45,608 nucleotides of DNA, taken from assembly GCA_017625675.1 (NCBI GenBank), contig JAGAKK010000033.1, forward strand, positions 1 through 45,608, written 5' to 3'. This document shows positions 15,457 to 24,110 of this stretch, piece after piece. Positions within the stretch are counted from its first letter, which is position 1. Each line of letters starts with the position of its first letter. The notes under the pieces are model-generated. The model searched no databases and had not been told where the DNA came from. It worked only from the letters and a program-made list of their open reading frames with translations. This stretch comes from Clostridia bacterium (GTDB lineage: Bacteria; Bacillota; Clostridia; UBA1212). The translations under genes were made by a program, and so were the position numbers.

Positions 15457-18400
15457 ATGGTAGATTACAGTTTGGATTTCAATAATTTTGATTCTATCCA
15501 GATCGGTTTGGCTTCCCCTGAGAAGATCAGAGAGTGGTCTCACGGTGAAGTTACAAAGCCCGAAACGATTAACTACAGAACACTTAAGCCTGAGAAGGAC
15601 GGTCTCTTCTGTGAGAAGATCTTCGGACCTGAAAAGGACGGCGAGTGTCACTGCGGAAAATATAAGAAAAACAAGTATAAGGGTATTGTCTGCGACAAGT
15701 GCGGTGTTGAGGTAACAAGCTCCAAGGTAAGACGTACGCGTATGGGTCACATTGATCTTGCGGCTCCTGTTGCACACATCTGGTTCTTCAGAGGTATCCC
15801 CAGCAGAATGAGTGTTCTTCTGGACATTCCTCCCCGTATGCTTGACAAGGTTCTCTATTTTGCGGCTTACGTAATGGTTGAGGATCTTAAGTTTGATTAC
15901 ACAGACGAGAACGGCGCTGTTCACACTGTAGACCTTAAGAAGGGCCAGACCCTTAACGATACAGAGTACAGACAGTATTGCGCATGGTACGGTGCTTCCA
16001 TCAATGCAAAGATGGGTGCAGAGGCTATCTACAAGCTTCTCAAGGAAGTAGACCTTGAGGCTCTTTCTGAGGAGATCAGAGGAGAAATTTCAAAGCTCAC
16101 TGAGGACGAGAAGGACAAGGAAAAAGTTCCGTTGACAGTTTCTCAGAAGATTGCAAAGCTTGGAAAGCGTCTTGAAGTTATTGAGGCTTTCAGACTTTCA
16201 GGCGTTGACCCCTCCAACATGGTTCTTACAGTTCTTCCTGTAATTCCTGCAGGCATCAGACCTATGGTACAGCTTGACGGCGGACGTTTTGCAACCTCTG
16301 ACCTCAACGATCTTTACAGACGTGTTATCAACAGAAACAACCGTCTCAAAAAGCTTCTCCAGCTTCATGCTCCTGATATCATTATCAGAAATGAGAAGAG
16401 AATGCTTCAGGAGGCAGTTGACGCTCTTATGGATAACGGCAAGCGCGGCAAGCCTATTACAGGCCCCGGTAACCGTTCTCTTAAGTCACTCTCCGATATG
16501 CTCCGCGGTAAGCAGGGACGTTTCCGTCAGAACCTTCTCGGTAAGCGTGTTGACTACTCCGGACGAAGCGTTATCGTTGTAGGACCTGAGCTTAAAATTT
16601 ATCAGTGCGGTGTGCCGAAGGAAATGGCTCTTGAGCTCTTCAAGCCTTTTGTAATGCGTAAGCTCACAGCTGACAAGGCTGCTGACCTTAACATCAAGAG
16701 CGCAAAGAAGAAAGTAGAGCGCGCAGATCCCGAGGTATGGAGCGCACTTAAGGAAATCATCAAAGAGCACCCCGTTCTTCTGAACCGTGCTCCTACGCTC
16801 CACAGATTGGGTATTCAGGCCTTTGAGCCTGTATTGGTAGAAGGTAAGGCGTTGAAGCTTCATCCGTTGGTATGTACTGCGTACAACGCTGACTTCGACG
16901 GTGACCAGATGGCTATCCACCTTCCCCTTTCAGTTGAGGCGCAGACAGAGGCTCGTTTCCTTATGCTTTCTGCAAACAACCTTCTTGCTCCTAAGGACGG
17001 CAAGCCTATTACCGTTCCTACACAGGATATGGTATTGGGTAGCTACTACCTGACACTTATCAAGAACAAGGACTACACAAATGCTCCTTGCTACAAGGAC
17101 GAGAAAGAAGCAAAGGCCGCTTACGACCTGGGTATCATCAACTTGCATACTCCTATTATCGTAAAGCGCGAGGGCATCTTCGAGGGCGAGAGAATCACGA
17201 AGCTTCTCAAGACTACGATGGGTCGTATCATCTTCAACCAGGCAGTTCCTCAGGATCTTGGTATGGTCGACAGAACGAAGAGAGAGACTGCTCTTGACCT
17301 TGAAGTAGACGTTCTCGTAAAGAAGGGCACGCTCGGAACTATTATTGACAAGTGTATCAGAAAGCACGGTCTCACAAAGACTGCTGTTGTTCTTGACGAT
17401 ATCAAGGCTCAGGGCTACAAGTACTCCACAAAGGGTGCTATTACCGTGAGTGTTGCGGACATCGTTGTTCCTGATGCAAAGAACGAGATGATCGCAGAAG
17501 CCGATGCAAAGGTAGAGGAGCTCCGCGAGTACTACCGCAACGGTGAAATTACAGATGACGAGCGTTACAGACACGTTATCGAGGTATGGACAAAGACGAT
17601 TGAGGATCTTACAACGCTCCTCAAGAACAACATGGGTGAGTTTAACCCCATCTACATGATGTCTGACTCCGGAGCCCGTGGTAACATCAACCAGATCAAG
17701 CAGCTTGCAGGTATGCGTGGTCTTATGTCTGATACGTCCGGTAAGACAATTGAAATTCCTATCAAGGCTAACTTCCGTGAAGGTCTTGACGTGCTCGAGT
17801 TCTTCATCTCCAGCCACGGTACAAGAAAGACTCTTTCCGATACGGCTCTCAGAACCGCCGACTCCGGTTACCTCACAAGAAGACTTGTTGACGTCAGCCA
17901 CCAGGTAATTATCAGAGAGCACGACTGCGGAACAGAGGAAGGCTTTGAGGTAGCAGCTATTGCGAACCCCAGCAGCCCCAAGCAGCCTCCTATCGTGCCT
18001 TTGGCAGCGAGAATCGTTGGCAGATATCCTGCTGAGAACGTTGTTAATCCTGAGACAGGCGAGGTTATGGCTGACAAGGATACTCTTATCAGCGAGGAGC
18101 TTGCAGAGGAAATCGCAAAGGCAGGCGTTAAGTCAGTAAAGGTTCGTTCCGTTATCGGTTGTGAAAGCCGTTACGGCGTATGCGCAAAGTGTTACGGTTC
18201 TAACCTTGCTACAAATACAACGTGTAATATCGGTGAAGTTGTTGGTATTATCGCGGCTCAGTCAATCGGTGAGCCCGGTACACAGCTTACCATGAGAACG
18301 TTCCACACCGGTGGTGTTGCTACGGCAGACGATATTACACAGGGTCTCCCCAGAGTTGAGGAGCTTTTCGAGGCAAGAAAGCCGAAGGGTCTTGCGACTA

Positions 18401-19353
18401 TCGCAGAGCTGGATGGTAAGGTAAGCATCGAGGAGAAGAGCAAGAGAGGCGACTACAACGTTACTATCACCGCTGATGACGGTGAAGAGTGGTCCTTCAG
18501 CACTGCTGCAGCTCAGCTCAAGGTAAAGGACGGCGACGTAGTTTCCAAGGGAGACATCATTATCGACGGTTCAGTTAACCCTCACGATATTCTCCGTGTA
18601 TGCGGCGTTAATGCGGTACAGAACTACATTATCGAGGAAGTTCAGAAGGTTTACAATATGCAGGGCGTTAAGATCAACGACAGACATATTGAGGTTATTG
18701 TAAGACAGATGCTCAGAAAGATCCGCGTAGAGGATGCAGGAAGCACAGATCTCTTGCCCGGAACAGTTATTGACCTTATCGAGTTCAATGACGCTAACAG
18801 AATCGCAAGAGAAAAGGGCGAGGCAGAGGCTACAGGAAAGAGAATTCTTCTCGGTATCACAAAGGCGTCTCTTGCAACAGAGTCCTTCTTGTCAGCGGCA
18901 TCCTTCCAGGAGACCACAAAGGTTCTCACAGAGGCTGCTATCTGCGGCAAGCGCGATCCTTTGGTAGGTCTTAAGGAGAACGTAATTATCGGTAAGCTTA
19001 TTCCTGCCGGAACAGGTCTTTCCAGATATAAGGACGTTAGCGTAAGAGCTGAGGTTCTTCCTGAGGAACGCAGACGCTTTGAGGCTATTGAGCAGTGCCG
19101 TCGTGATGCGGAGGCTGCAAGAAAGGCCGCTGAGCCTGTAGTTGAGGAAACAGACGATGCTGAAAATAACGACGAGGCTATGGCTGAGGACGTTGTTGAG
19201 GCTGAGAACGAGGCTGTTGCTGAGGAAACAGAAGAGGTTGACTCTTTTGCAGCAGCGCTTATTGAAGCTCTCTCTGCTGATTTAGGTGATGAAGCAGAAG
19301 AGGACTTTGCCGAGGACGAGGACGACGATGAGGAGTCTGAGGACGAGGAATAA
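15457..19353 (+). CDS. rpoC: DNA-directed RNA polymerase subunit beta'
   Basis: The 1298-residue beta' subunit completes the polymerase active site. Seen directly: the first zinc site C64/C66/C79/C82 (CHCGKYKK...CDKC), the catalytic Mg-binding loop [10 protein letters not shown] with D479, D481 and D483, the second zinc site C824/C902/C909/C912, and the trigger-loop region with [20 protein letters not shown]. The ATG at 15457 has AAGGAGGG ten bases upstream. After the last conserved block near residue 1220 there is an extra tail rich in Glu, Asp and Ala, ending in about 40 residues that are nearly all acidic. RpoB also ends acidic. The tail is not needed for the family fold and its role is unknown. 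Confidence 0.99.
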   Translation: MVDYSLDFNNFDSIQIGLASPEKIREWSHGEVTKPETINYRTLKPEKDGLFCEKIFGPEKDGECHCGKYKKNKYKGIVCDKCGVEVTSSKVRRTRMGHIDLAAPVAHIWFFRGIPSRMSVLLDIPPRMLDKVLYFAAYVMVEDLKFDYTDENGAVHTVDLKKGQTLNDTEYRQYCAWYGASINAKMGAEAIYKLLKEVDLEALSEEIRGEISKLTEDEKDKEKVPLTVSQKIAKLGKRLEVIEAFRLSGVDPSNMVLTVLPVIPAGIRPMVQLDGGRFATSDLNDLYRRVINRNNRLKKLLQLHAPDIIIRNEKRMLQEAVDALMDNGKRGKPITGPGNRSLKSLSDMLRGKQGRFRQNLLGKRVDYSGRSVIVVGPELKIYQCGVPKEMALELFKPFVMRKLTADKAADLNIKSAKKKVERADPEVWSALKEIIKEHPVLLNRAPTLHRLGIQAFEPVLVEGKALKLHPLVCTAYNADFDGDQMAIHLPLSVEAQTEARFLMLSANNLLAPKDGKPITVPTQDMVLGSYYLTLIKNKDYTNAPCYKDEKEAKAAYDLGIINLHTPIIVKREGIFEGERITKLLKTTMGRIIFNQAVPQDLGMVDRTKRETALDLEVDVLVKKGTLGTIIDKCIRKHGLTKTAVVLDDIKAQGYKYSTKGAITVSVADIVVPDAKNEMIAEADAKVEELREYYRNGEITDDERYRHVIEVWTKTIEDLTTLLKNNMGEFNPIYMMSDSGARGNINQIKQLAGMRGLMSDTSGKTIEIPIKANFREGLDVLEFFISSHGTRKTLSDTALRTADSGYLTRRLVDVSHQVIIREHDCGTEEGFEVAAIANPSSPKQPPIVPLAARIVGRYPAENVVNPETGEVMADKDTLISEELAEEIAKAGVKSVKVRSVIGCESRYGVCAKCYGSNLATNTTCNIGEVVGIIAAQSIGEPGTQLTMRTFHTGGVATADDITQGLPRVEELFEARKPKGLATIAELDGKVSIEEKSKRGDYNVTITADDGEEWSFSTAAAQLKVKDGDVVSKGDIIIDGSVNPHDILRVCGVNAVQNYIIEEVQKVYNMQGVKINDRHIEVIVRQMLRKIRVEDAGSTDLLPGTVIDLIEFNDANRIAREKGEAEATGKRILLGITKASLATESFLSAASFQETTKVLTEAAICGKRDPLVGLKENVIIGKLIPAGTGLSRYKDVSVRAEVLPEERRRFEAIEQCRRDAEAARKAAEPVVEETDDAENNDEAMAEDVVEAENEAVAEETEEVDSFAAALIEALSADLGDEAEEDFAEDEDDDEESEDEE

Positions 19354-19394
19354 TATTTTGCCCTGCCTCATATAATTAATATTATATGATGGTC

Positions 19395-19436
19395 GACTGC
19401 GGACACCTTATCTTCAGTGTCCGCAGTCTTTTTTTG
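19395..19436 (+). terminator. Terminator of rpoBC
   Basis: Perfect 12-bp stem GACTGCGGACAC / GTGTCCGCAGTC followed by seven T. This is the end of the rpoBC transcription unit; no ribosomal protein gene follows. Confidence 0.95.
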
Positions 19437-19443
19437 TTAAAAA

Positions 19444-19510
19444 TGAGTCAGGGGGCAGGTCCATGACTCAAAATTTATGCAAGTGAGTCAGTGACCTGCC
19501 CCCTGACTCA
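19444..19510. repeat. Inverted pair of family B palindromes (REPIN-like)
   Basis: Copy 3 (19444-19470) and copy 4 (19484-19510) lie head to head, 13 bases apart, so the whole can fold as one large hairpin or as two small ones. Copy 4 is the exact reverse complement of the copy at 11031-11057. Copy 3 differs from that copy at two core positions (CCA for ACT). Two REP sequences in inverse orientation are the known form of REPINs; assignment to that class is inference. Confidence 0.85.
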
Positions 19511-19511
19511 C

Positions 19512-19540
19512 TTGATTTTTTTCGATAGTTATGATATAAT
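19512..19540 (+). promoter_or_regulatory. Sigma-A promoter for the universal-stress-like gene
   Basis: TTGATT at 19512-19517, a 17-base spacer and TATAAT at 19535-19540, with an extended -10 TG at 19532-19533. The -35 box starts two bases after the palindrome pair. Confidence 0.75.
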
Positions 19541-19594
19541 TTAAAAAAAGTGTGCAGAACGGGAACACTAAAGAAATTGAATGGAGAAATTGAA

Positions 19595-20014
19595 ATGGAT
19601 GTTAAGGTATTGGTTTGGGTGACGTCACCCCTTGCCTGCAGAGTTATTCTGAAGGAGGCCAAAAGGTATGCCGACCGTGAAAACGGCCGTCTTGTGGTTG
19701 TCAGTATCCAGTCTCCCATTACCGGTGACTGGGCGGGAAAAGTTCGGGATCTGGAACTTTTGAATCGCGCGGCGAAGGAATTTGATGCCGAGCTCACTAT
19801 TCAGTATTCGGATAATGCGTTGAAGGCGGCGTATTATATTATTAAAAACCTGCAGCCTACCTGTATGTTTACGGGTATACCCGAAGCAGGAATGAGAAGC
19901 GCTTTCGTGGAAAATATATGCAGTATGGCGGAAGGAACGCCTGTTTATGCTGTGGATAAGCACGGAAATGCAGGCCGTGTGGATACTCTTTCCAATTATT
20001 CTCCCGCTGATTAA
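19595..20014 (+). CDS. Universal stress protein-like domain protein
   Basis: A 139-residue protein beginning VKVLVWVTSPLACRVILKEA, followed by a GRLVVVSIQSP strand, which is the pattern of the nucleotide-binding alpha/beta USP fold, especially the USP module of KdpD-type sensor kinases. A later YIIKNLQPTCMFTGIPEAG segment would be the C-terminal strand-helix pair. The usual G-x(2)-G-x(9)-G-S/T ATP loop is not evident, so it may not bind ATP. ATG 19595 was chosen because GGAG lies at 19583-19586; two in-frame candidates upstream have poorer sites. It stands alone between rpoBC and the SSB-like gene, with its own promoter and no clear terminator. Fold assignment is moderate; function unknown. 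Confidence 0.6.
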   Translation: MDVKVLVWVTSPLACRVILKEAKRYADRENGRLVVVSIQSPITGDWAGKVRDLELLNRAAKEFDAELTIQYSDNALKAAYYIIKNLQPTCMFTGIPEAGMRSAFVENICSMAEGTPVYAVDKHGNAGRVDTLSNYSPAD

Positions 20015-20021
20015 AAATTGG

Positions 20022-20050
20022 TTGCATTTTCCTTTGATTAAGAATATAAT
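20022..20050 (+). promoter_or_regulatory. Sigma-A promoter of the SSB-like gene
   Basis: TTGCAT at 20022-20027 and a perfect TATAAT at 20045-20050 with a 17-base spacer, just after the stop codon of the preceding gene. Confidence 0.8.
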
Positions 20051-20085
20051 TAAAGGACATATGTTTTATATGTGAAGGGAGAACG

Positions 20086-20865
20086 ATGATGGTAAGTCTT
20101 TATTGCGAAAGCAACTCTGCCACCATTTCAGGTAAAGTAGCTTCCTTGCCAGAGTACAGTCATGATGTGTATGGTGAAGGATTTTACTACTTTTTTGTAG
20201 ATGTCAAAAGATTAAGCGATAGTTTCGATAAGATACCAGTGATGATCTCTGAGAGGTTTGCGCCTCTTTCAGAATATAAGATTGGTCGTGACATATTGAT
20301 TGAGGGTCAGTTCAGATCCCATAATCAAATGACTTCCACAAAGGCTAAATTGAAATTGATGGTTTTTGCCAGAGAACTGAAATTAGATTACGTTCCCGGC
20401 AGTGTGCCTGTTGAATATAATCCTGACGAGGGTCTTGCGCCCCCTGACGTCAGCGATATGAATCGTGTGGAGCTTTGCGGCTTCGTCTGCAAGGAACCCG
20501 TGTACAGAAAGACCCCGTTTAACCGTGAGATAGCAGATCTTCTGATTGCGGTAAACAGAGCCTACAGTAAATCTGACTACATTCCCTGTATTGCCTGGGG
20601 AAGAAGCGCGCGCTTCTGCAGTAAGCTTATAGTTGGCGACAAGGTCAGAATTATTGGCAGAATACAGAGCCGCGTATATCAGAAAAAACTTCCTGACGGA
20701 ACTGTAGAGGAGAAAGTGGCTTATGAACTTTCTGTCATCAGATTGGAGCTTATAAGGGAGTATCAAAATGCCCGCCGCTTAAAATACGAGGCTATGAGAA
20801 GAGCCGAGAGAGATGAGAATGCGGAGACAGAGTACAGCCCTGAGAGAAAAGTTGATAATTTTTAA
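20086..20865 (+). CDS. Single-stranded DNA-binding protein-like, two OB folds
   Basis: A 259-residue protein that reads as two tandem OB-fold domains. Residues about 10-105 contain SGKVASLPEYSHDVYGEGFY and a IGRDILIEGQFRS strand. Residues about 120-230 contain VELCGFVCKEPVYRKTPFNRE, then DYIPCIAWGRSA and VGDKVRIIGRIQSR, which closely follow the SSB pattern (x-L-x-G-x-x-x-x-P... IPCIAWG... GDxVxxxGRxQSR). Paired-domain SSB-like proteins occur in Clostridia beside the ordinary SSB; their role is poorly defined. There is no acidic C-terminal tip like that of SSB (it ends in KVDNF), so it may not recruit the same partners. GAAGGGAG precedes ATG 20086; ATG 20089 is an equal alternative. It has its own promoter and terminator. 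Confidence 0.78.
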   Translation: MMVSLYCESNSATISGKVASLPEYSHDVYGEGFYYFFVDVKRLSDSFDKIPVMISERFAPLSEYKIGRDILIEGQFRSHNQMTSTKAKLKLMVFARELKLDYVPGSVPVEYNPDEGLAPPDVSDMNRVELCGFVCKEPVYRKTPFNREIADLLIAVNRAYSKSDYIPCIAWGRSARFCSKLIVGDKVRIIGRIQSRVYQKKLPDGTVEEKVAYELSVIRLELIREYQNARRLKYEAMRRAERDENAETEYSPERKVDNF

Positions 20866-20871
20866 AGACAG

Positions 20872-20911
20872 CCGGTGGTGCAGCATTCTTCTTGCATTAC
20901 CGGTGTTTTTT
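20872..20911 (+). terminator. Terminator of the SSB-like gene
   Basis: An 11-bp stem CCGGTGGTGCA / TGCATTACCGG with two G-T pairs, followed by TGTTTTTT. The A/T-rich stretch after it to 20993 has no promoter I would call for ftsH. Confidence 0.85.
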
Positions 20912-20993
20912 AAAGGTTTATTTAAGAATATATTGTAGAATAATAATATAGCAATATTTAAGTATACGTTTACGTTTACAAAGGAGAAGATAT

Positions 20994-22877
20994 ATGCCTA
21001 ACGAGAATAAAAAGAACGGCAAGAAAAAAATACCCGTTTTCACATATTATTTAATAATTCTGGTAGTGGTATTCCTTATATCTATGGTGTTGGTGCCTAT
21101 GATGAACAGGCCTGTTATAAAGGAAATCAGCTACAGCGAGTTTATCGAGATGGTGGAGACTGATAAAATTTCAAAAGTTGAGATTACGAATAACGTCATT
21201 ACTATTGAGCCGAAAGATTTTGACAAGGAAAAACCGGTTTATTATGAGACGGGAATGCTTGTAATATATGATGAAGAAGTTGTGCCTCTCCTTAAAGCTC
21301 ACGGTGTGGATTTTGGCTCTCCTATTCAGGAGGAGGGAAGCATGCTTACGAGTATAATTTCCTTCGTGTTGACGTTGGGAGTAAGCTGGCTGTTGTTTTT
21401 CCTTATAATGCGCGTGGTTTCAAAGAAAATGAACGGCGGCGTAATGTCCTTTGGTAAAAGCACCGGCAAGATATATGCAGAGAAAAGCACCGGAAAGACC
21501 TTTGAGGACGTTGCAGGTCAGGAGGAGGCGAAAACAGCCCTCGTAGAGATTATCGACTTTTTGAACAATCCTAAAAAATATACTGAGATAGGCGCAAAGC
21601 TTCCTAAGGGAGCGCTTCTGGTAGGACCTCCCGGAACAGGTAAGACCCTTCTTGCCAAGGCCGTTGCAGGAGAGGCAAAGGTTCCTTTCTTTTCGCTTTC
21701 CGGCTCGGAATTTGTGGAGATGTTCGTTGGCGTAGGCGCCTCCAGGGTGCGTGATCTTTTTAAGCAGGCTGTGGACAACGCTCCTTGCATAGTTTTTATT
21801 GACGAGATTGATGCCATCGGAAAGAGCCGTGACAACGTTATGGGCGGCAATGATGAAAGAGAACAGACCCTTAACCAGCTCCTTGCGGAAATGGACGGCT
21901 TTGACTCTTCAAAGGGTGTGGTGATACTTGCCGCTACAAACCGTCCGGAGGTCCTTGACAAGGCCCTTTTAAGACCCGGAAGATTTGACCGCAGGATAAT
22001 CGTTGACCTTCCTGACCTTGAGGGAAGAAAGGCAATTCTGAAGGTTCACGCAAGGCACGTGATAATGGAGGGCGATATTGATCTTGATGCCATTGCCCTT
22101 TCAACTCCCGGAGCTTCCGGCGCAGACCTTGAAAATATCATTAACGAGGCGGCCCTTCGTGCGGTGAGAGCGAAGAAGACCAAGGTTTCTCAGAAGGAGC
22201 TTGCAGACGCTGTGGAAGTGGTTATTGCAGGAGAAGAGAAAAAGAGCACCGTGCTTTCCGAAAAGGAAAAGAGGGTGGTTGCTTACCACGAGATAGGACA
22301 CGCCCTTGTGTCAGCGCTTCTGACTCACACGGAGCCTGTCCAGAAGATTACCATTATCCCCAGAACCTCAGGCGCTTTAGGCTACACGATGCAGGTTGCC
22401 AAGGAAGAAAAGCACCTTATGAGCAAGCAGGAGGCCCTTGACGACATTACCGTGCTTGCAGGTGGTAGAGCCTCTGAGGAGATACAGTTCGGCGAGATTA
22501 CCACGGGCGCGTCAAATGATATTATGAAAGCCACCCGCCTTGCCAGAGCAATGGTTACGACCTACGGTATGAGTGAGGAATTTGGCTTTATGTGTCTTGA
22601 ACAGAGAACGTCGATGTTCCTTAATGACAACACCTCAGGCGACTATTCAGACGATACTGCAGCAAAGATTGACGGCGCAGTGAAAAAGATAATTGATCAG
22701 TGCTACGAAAAGGCGAAGAATCTTCTCACGGAAAACAAGGATAAGCTTGACATGCTGTCGGATATTCTTTATGAAAAAGAAAATATTACAGGAAAAGAGT
22801 TTCTTGATCTTTTAGGCATAGAGCCTGAGAAAACTGAAACCGAAGCTGAAACGAAGCACGAGGATGAAAACGAATAA
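20994..22877 (+). CDS. ftsH: ATP-dependent zinc metalloprotease FtsH
   Basis: A 627-residue membrane AAA protease that degrades misfolded membrane proteins and short-lived regulators. Two membrane segments flank an extracytoplasmic domain (about 15-35 and 120-145). The AAA module has Walker A GPPGTGKT at residues 211-218, Walker B IVFIDEIDAIG, and RPGRFDRR in the second region of homology. The protease site is HEIGH at 432-436; the family usually has HEAGH, and the zinc ligands H432 and H436 and catalytic E433 are kept. The C-terminus is acidic (KHEDENE). AAAGGAGAAG precedes the ATG. In Bacillus ftsH lies downstream of the yabP-divIC-yabR group; here it is directly upstream of it. Confidence 0.97.
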   Translation: MPNENKKNGKKKIPVFTYYLIILVVVFLISMVLVPMMNRPVIKEISYSEFIEMVETDKISKVEITNNVITIEPKDFDKEKPVYYETGMLVIYDEEVVPLLKAHGVDFGSPIQEEGSMLTSIISFVLTLGVSWLLFFLIMRVVSKKMNGGVMSFGKSTGKIYAEKSTGKTFEDVAGQEEAKTALVEIIDFLNNPKKYTEIGAKLPKGALLVGPPGTGKTLLAKAVAGEAKVPFFSLSGSEFVEMFVGVGASRVRDLFKQAVDNAPCIVFIDEIDAIGKSRDNVMGGNDEREQTLNQLLAEMDGFDSSKGVVILAATNRPEVLDKALLRPGRFDRRIIVDLPDLEGRKAILKVHARHVIMEGDIDLDAIALSTPGASGADLENIINEAALRAVRAKKTKVSQKELADAVEVVIAGEEKKSTVLSEKEKRVVAYHEIGHALVSALLTHTEPVQKITIIPRTSGALGYTMQVAKEEKHLMSKQEALDDITVLAGGRASEEIQFGEITTGASNDIMKATRLARAMVTTYGMSEEFGFMCLEQRTSMFLNDNTSGDYSDDTAAKIDGAVKKIIDQCYEKAKNLLTENKDKLDMLSDILYEKENITGKEFLDLLGIEPEKTETEAETKHEDENE

Positions 22878-22888
22878 TCATAAAATTA

Positions 22889-22940
22889 CCTTCTGCCGCA
22901 TAGTTTACTTAGTGAAACGGTACGGCAGGAGGCTTTTTTT
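22889..22940 (+). terminator. ftsH terminator that contains the yabP ribosome binding site
   Basis: CCTTCTGCCG at 22889-22898 pairs with CGGCAGGAGG at 22923-22932 (one mismatch), followed by seven T at 22934-22940 directly before the yabP ATG. The 3' arm contains AGGAGG, the ribosome binding site of yabP. A transcript that reads through would have this site in a stem. Confidence 0.8.
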
Positions 22941-23222
22941 ATGGCGGAAAAAGAAAAAAAGGAAATCGCAGCGCAGAATTTAAACATTGAGGGCAGGGAA
23001 AGGCTTTTTATAAGCGGCGTCAATGAGGTGATAAGCTTTGACGAGCACGTTATTGACGTAAAAACGGAGCTGGGGCGACTTACTGTACGAGGCGAGGCCC
23101 TTAAATTGGTGACTCTTGACCCTGAAAGCAAGGAGCTTCGGGCGGCAGGGTACGTGTACAGCTGTGAGTATGAGGACAGCATGGGGAAACGGAAGGGCTT
23201 GTTCAGGGGGATGACAAGATGA
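22941..23222 (+). CDS. yabP: Sporulation protein YabP
   Basis: A 93-residue protein that matches the YabP/YqfC family: N-IEGRERLFISGVNEVISFD followed by IDVKTELGRLTVRGEALK, the family's hallmark strands. In Bacillus YabP is made in the mother cell under sigma-E and takes part in spore formation together with YabQ. ATG 22941 follows AGGAGG (22928-22933) at 7 bases. The coding region overlaps yabQ by 4 bases (ATGA), so the two are translationally coupled. The usual upstream neighbour yabO (S4 domain) is absent and ftsH is in its place. Confidence 0.9.
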   Translation: MAEKEKKEIAAQNLNIEGRERLFISGVNEVISFDEHVIDVKTELGRLTVRGEALKLVTLDPESKELRAAGYVYSCEYEDSMGKRKGLFRGMTR

Positions 23223-23671
23223 ATCCGGGGCTTCCCATTGCCGATAATGTTATGGACTTCGGGGCAATGCTGGCGGTTGGCATTATCGTGTCCGGCTTGT
23301 TTGATATGATGAGAGGGTTAAGAAGCGCTGTAAGGAAAAGCGGCGGCAATACACCGGCTGTTATTGTGCAGCTTCAGGACCTGTTTTTTGCGGTAGTTGC
23401 TTTTTTGTTTGTAGTCCTTGCAATATATAAAATAAATGACGGCATAGTGAGAAGCTACATCGTGTCCGGATTTTTTGCAGGGGTGCTGCTGTATTGGTTG
23501 CTTCTGGTGCGGGTCACCGAAAATGTTTTCAGGTGGATTTTTTACTTGCCCTTGTTAGTATTTAAGCAAATTTTTAGAGGAATGAAAGAGATTTTGGTAA
23601 AAACTGTAAAGATTTTCAAAACAATTTGTGTAAAAAATAAAAAAATTTCAGAGAAATCCGAAAAAATTTAA
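23219..23671 (+). CDS. yabQ: Spore cortex biosynthesis protein YabQ
   Basis: A 150-residue membrane protein with three or four hydrophobic segments (about 12-28, 52-70, 80-98, 105-120) and a basic C-terminal tail rich in Lys. Position directly after yabP with a 4-base overlap, together with QLQDLFFAVVAFLFVVLAIYK, fits Spore_YabQ, a membrane protein needed for spore cortex formation. The sequence family is poorly conserved, so context carries much of the weight. The gene ends in a very A-rich stretch, and divIC follows 77 bases later. Confidence 0.85.
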   Translation: MNPGLPIADNVMDFGAMLAVGIIVSGLFDMMRGLRSAVRKSGGNTPAVIVQLQDLFFAVVAFLFVVLAIYKINDGIVRSYIVSGFFAGVLLYWLLLVRVTENVFRWIFYLPLLVFKQIFRGMKEILVKTVKIFKTICVKNKKISEKSEKI

Positions 23672-23716
23672 AAAAATATATTTACTAATTTTAGGCAATG
23701 ATTTAAAATAAAGGCG

Positions 23717-23722
23717 TATAAT
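23717..23722 (+). promoter_or_regulatory. Possible -10 box of divIC
   Basis: A perfect TATAAT lies 27 bases before the divIC start in the yabQ-divIC gap. No good -35 box is found at 17 bases (GGCAAT), so this is weak evidence for separate transcription of divIC. Confidence 0.35.
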
Positions 23723-23748
23723 TTTTACAAAAGACAAGGGGAAAAGTG

Positions 23749-24015
23749 ATGCTGAAGCATATTTTGAATCTCAGAACTGTTTTGTTGGTGGCGGCACTGG
23801 TGGTTGTGATAGGTATTATCGTAGGTCAGCAGTCGCTTCTTGATGAGAAGATTAAAGAATACGGTGAGGCTGTCACCCGGAATGAAGAGGTCAATGACGA
23901 AAGAGAAGCGTTGGACCTTGAAAAAGAGGAAGCGGAATCCGGTGATAAAAAAGAGGACATTGCCAGAGAAGAGGGCTATGTAGATGATGATGAAATCGTA
24001 TTTATTTACGATTGA
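23749..24015 (+). CDS. divIC: Septum formation initiator, DivIC/FtsB family
   Basis: An 88-residue bitopic membrane protein: a short basic cytoplasmic start, one membrane segment (about 10-26, VLLVAALVVVIGIIVG), then a coiled coil of about 40 residues rich in Glu and Lys and a conserved-type ending EEGYVDDDEIVFIYD. DivIC works with FtsL and DivIB in the divisome to control septal peptidoglycan synthesis. The gene order yabP-yabQ-divIC-yabR is the same as in Bacillus and Clostridium and supports the call. AAGGGGAA at 23736-23743 fits ATG 23749; the GTG at 23746 is an alternative. Confidence 0.88.
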   Translation: MLKHILNLRTVLLVAALVVVIGIIVGQQSLLDEKIKEYGEAVTRNEEVNDEREALDLEKEEAESGDKKEDIAREEGYVDDDEIVFIYD

Positions 24016-24065
24016 TACGATGAAGAATATATAGGGAAAATACGAAGTAAAATTTGCAGTTATTG

Positions 24066-24086
24066 ACAGAGAAAATGAATCTCTGT
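24066..24086 (+). promoter_or_regulatory. Short hairpin before the yabR ribosome binding site
   Basis: ACAGAGA at 24066-24072 and TCTCTGT at 24080-24086 form a perfect 7-bp stem with a 7-base loop, 4 bases upstream of the GGGGGAGG site of yabR. It overlaps a TTGACA (24063-24068). A structural role in translation control is possible but untested. Confidence 0.45.
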
Positions 24087-24110
24087 ATTTGGGGGAGGAA
24101 GCAGATAAGT

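Noticed and set aside
16930-17922. 330-codon open frame antisense to rpoC (also one of 380 codons at 3709-4851)
   Set aside because: Shadow frames produced by codon bias of the true genes; no start signals and no recognisable domains.
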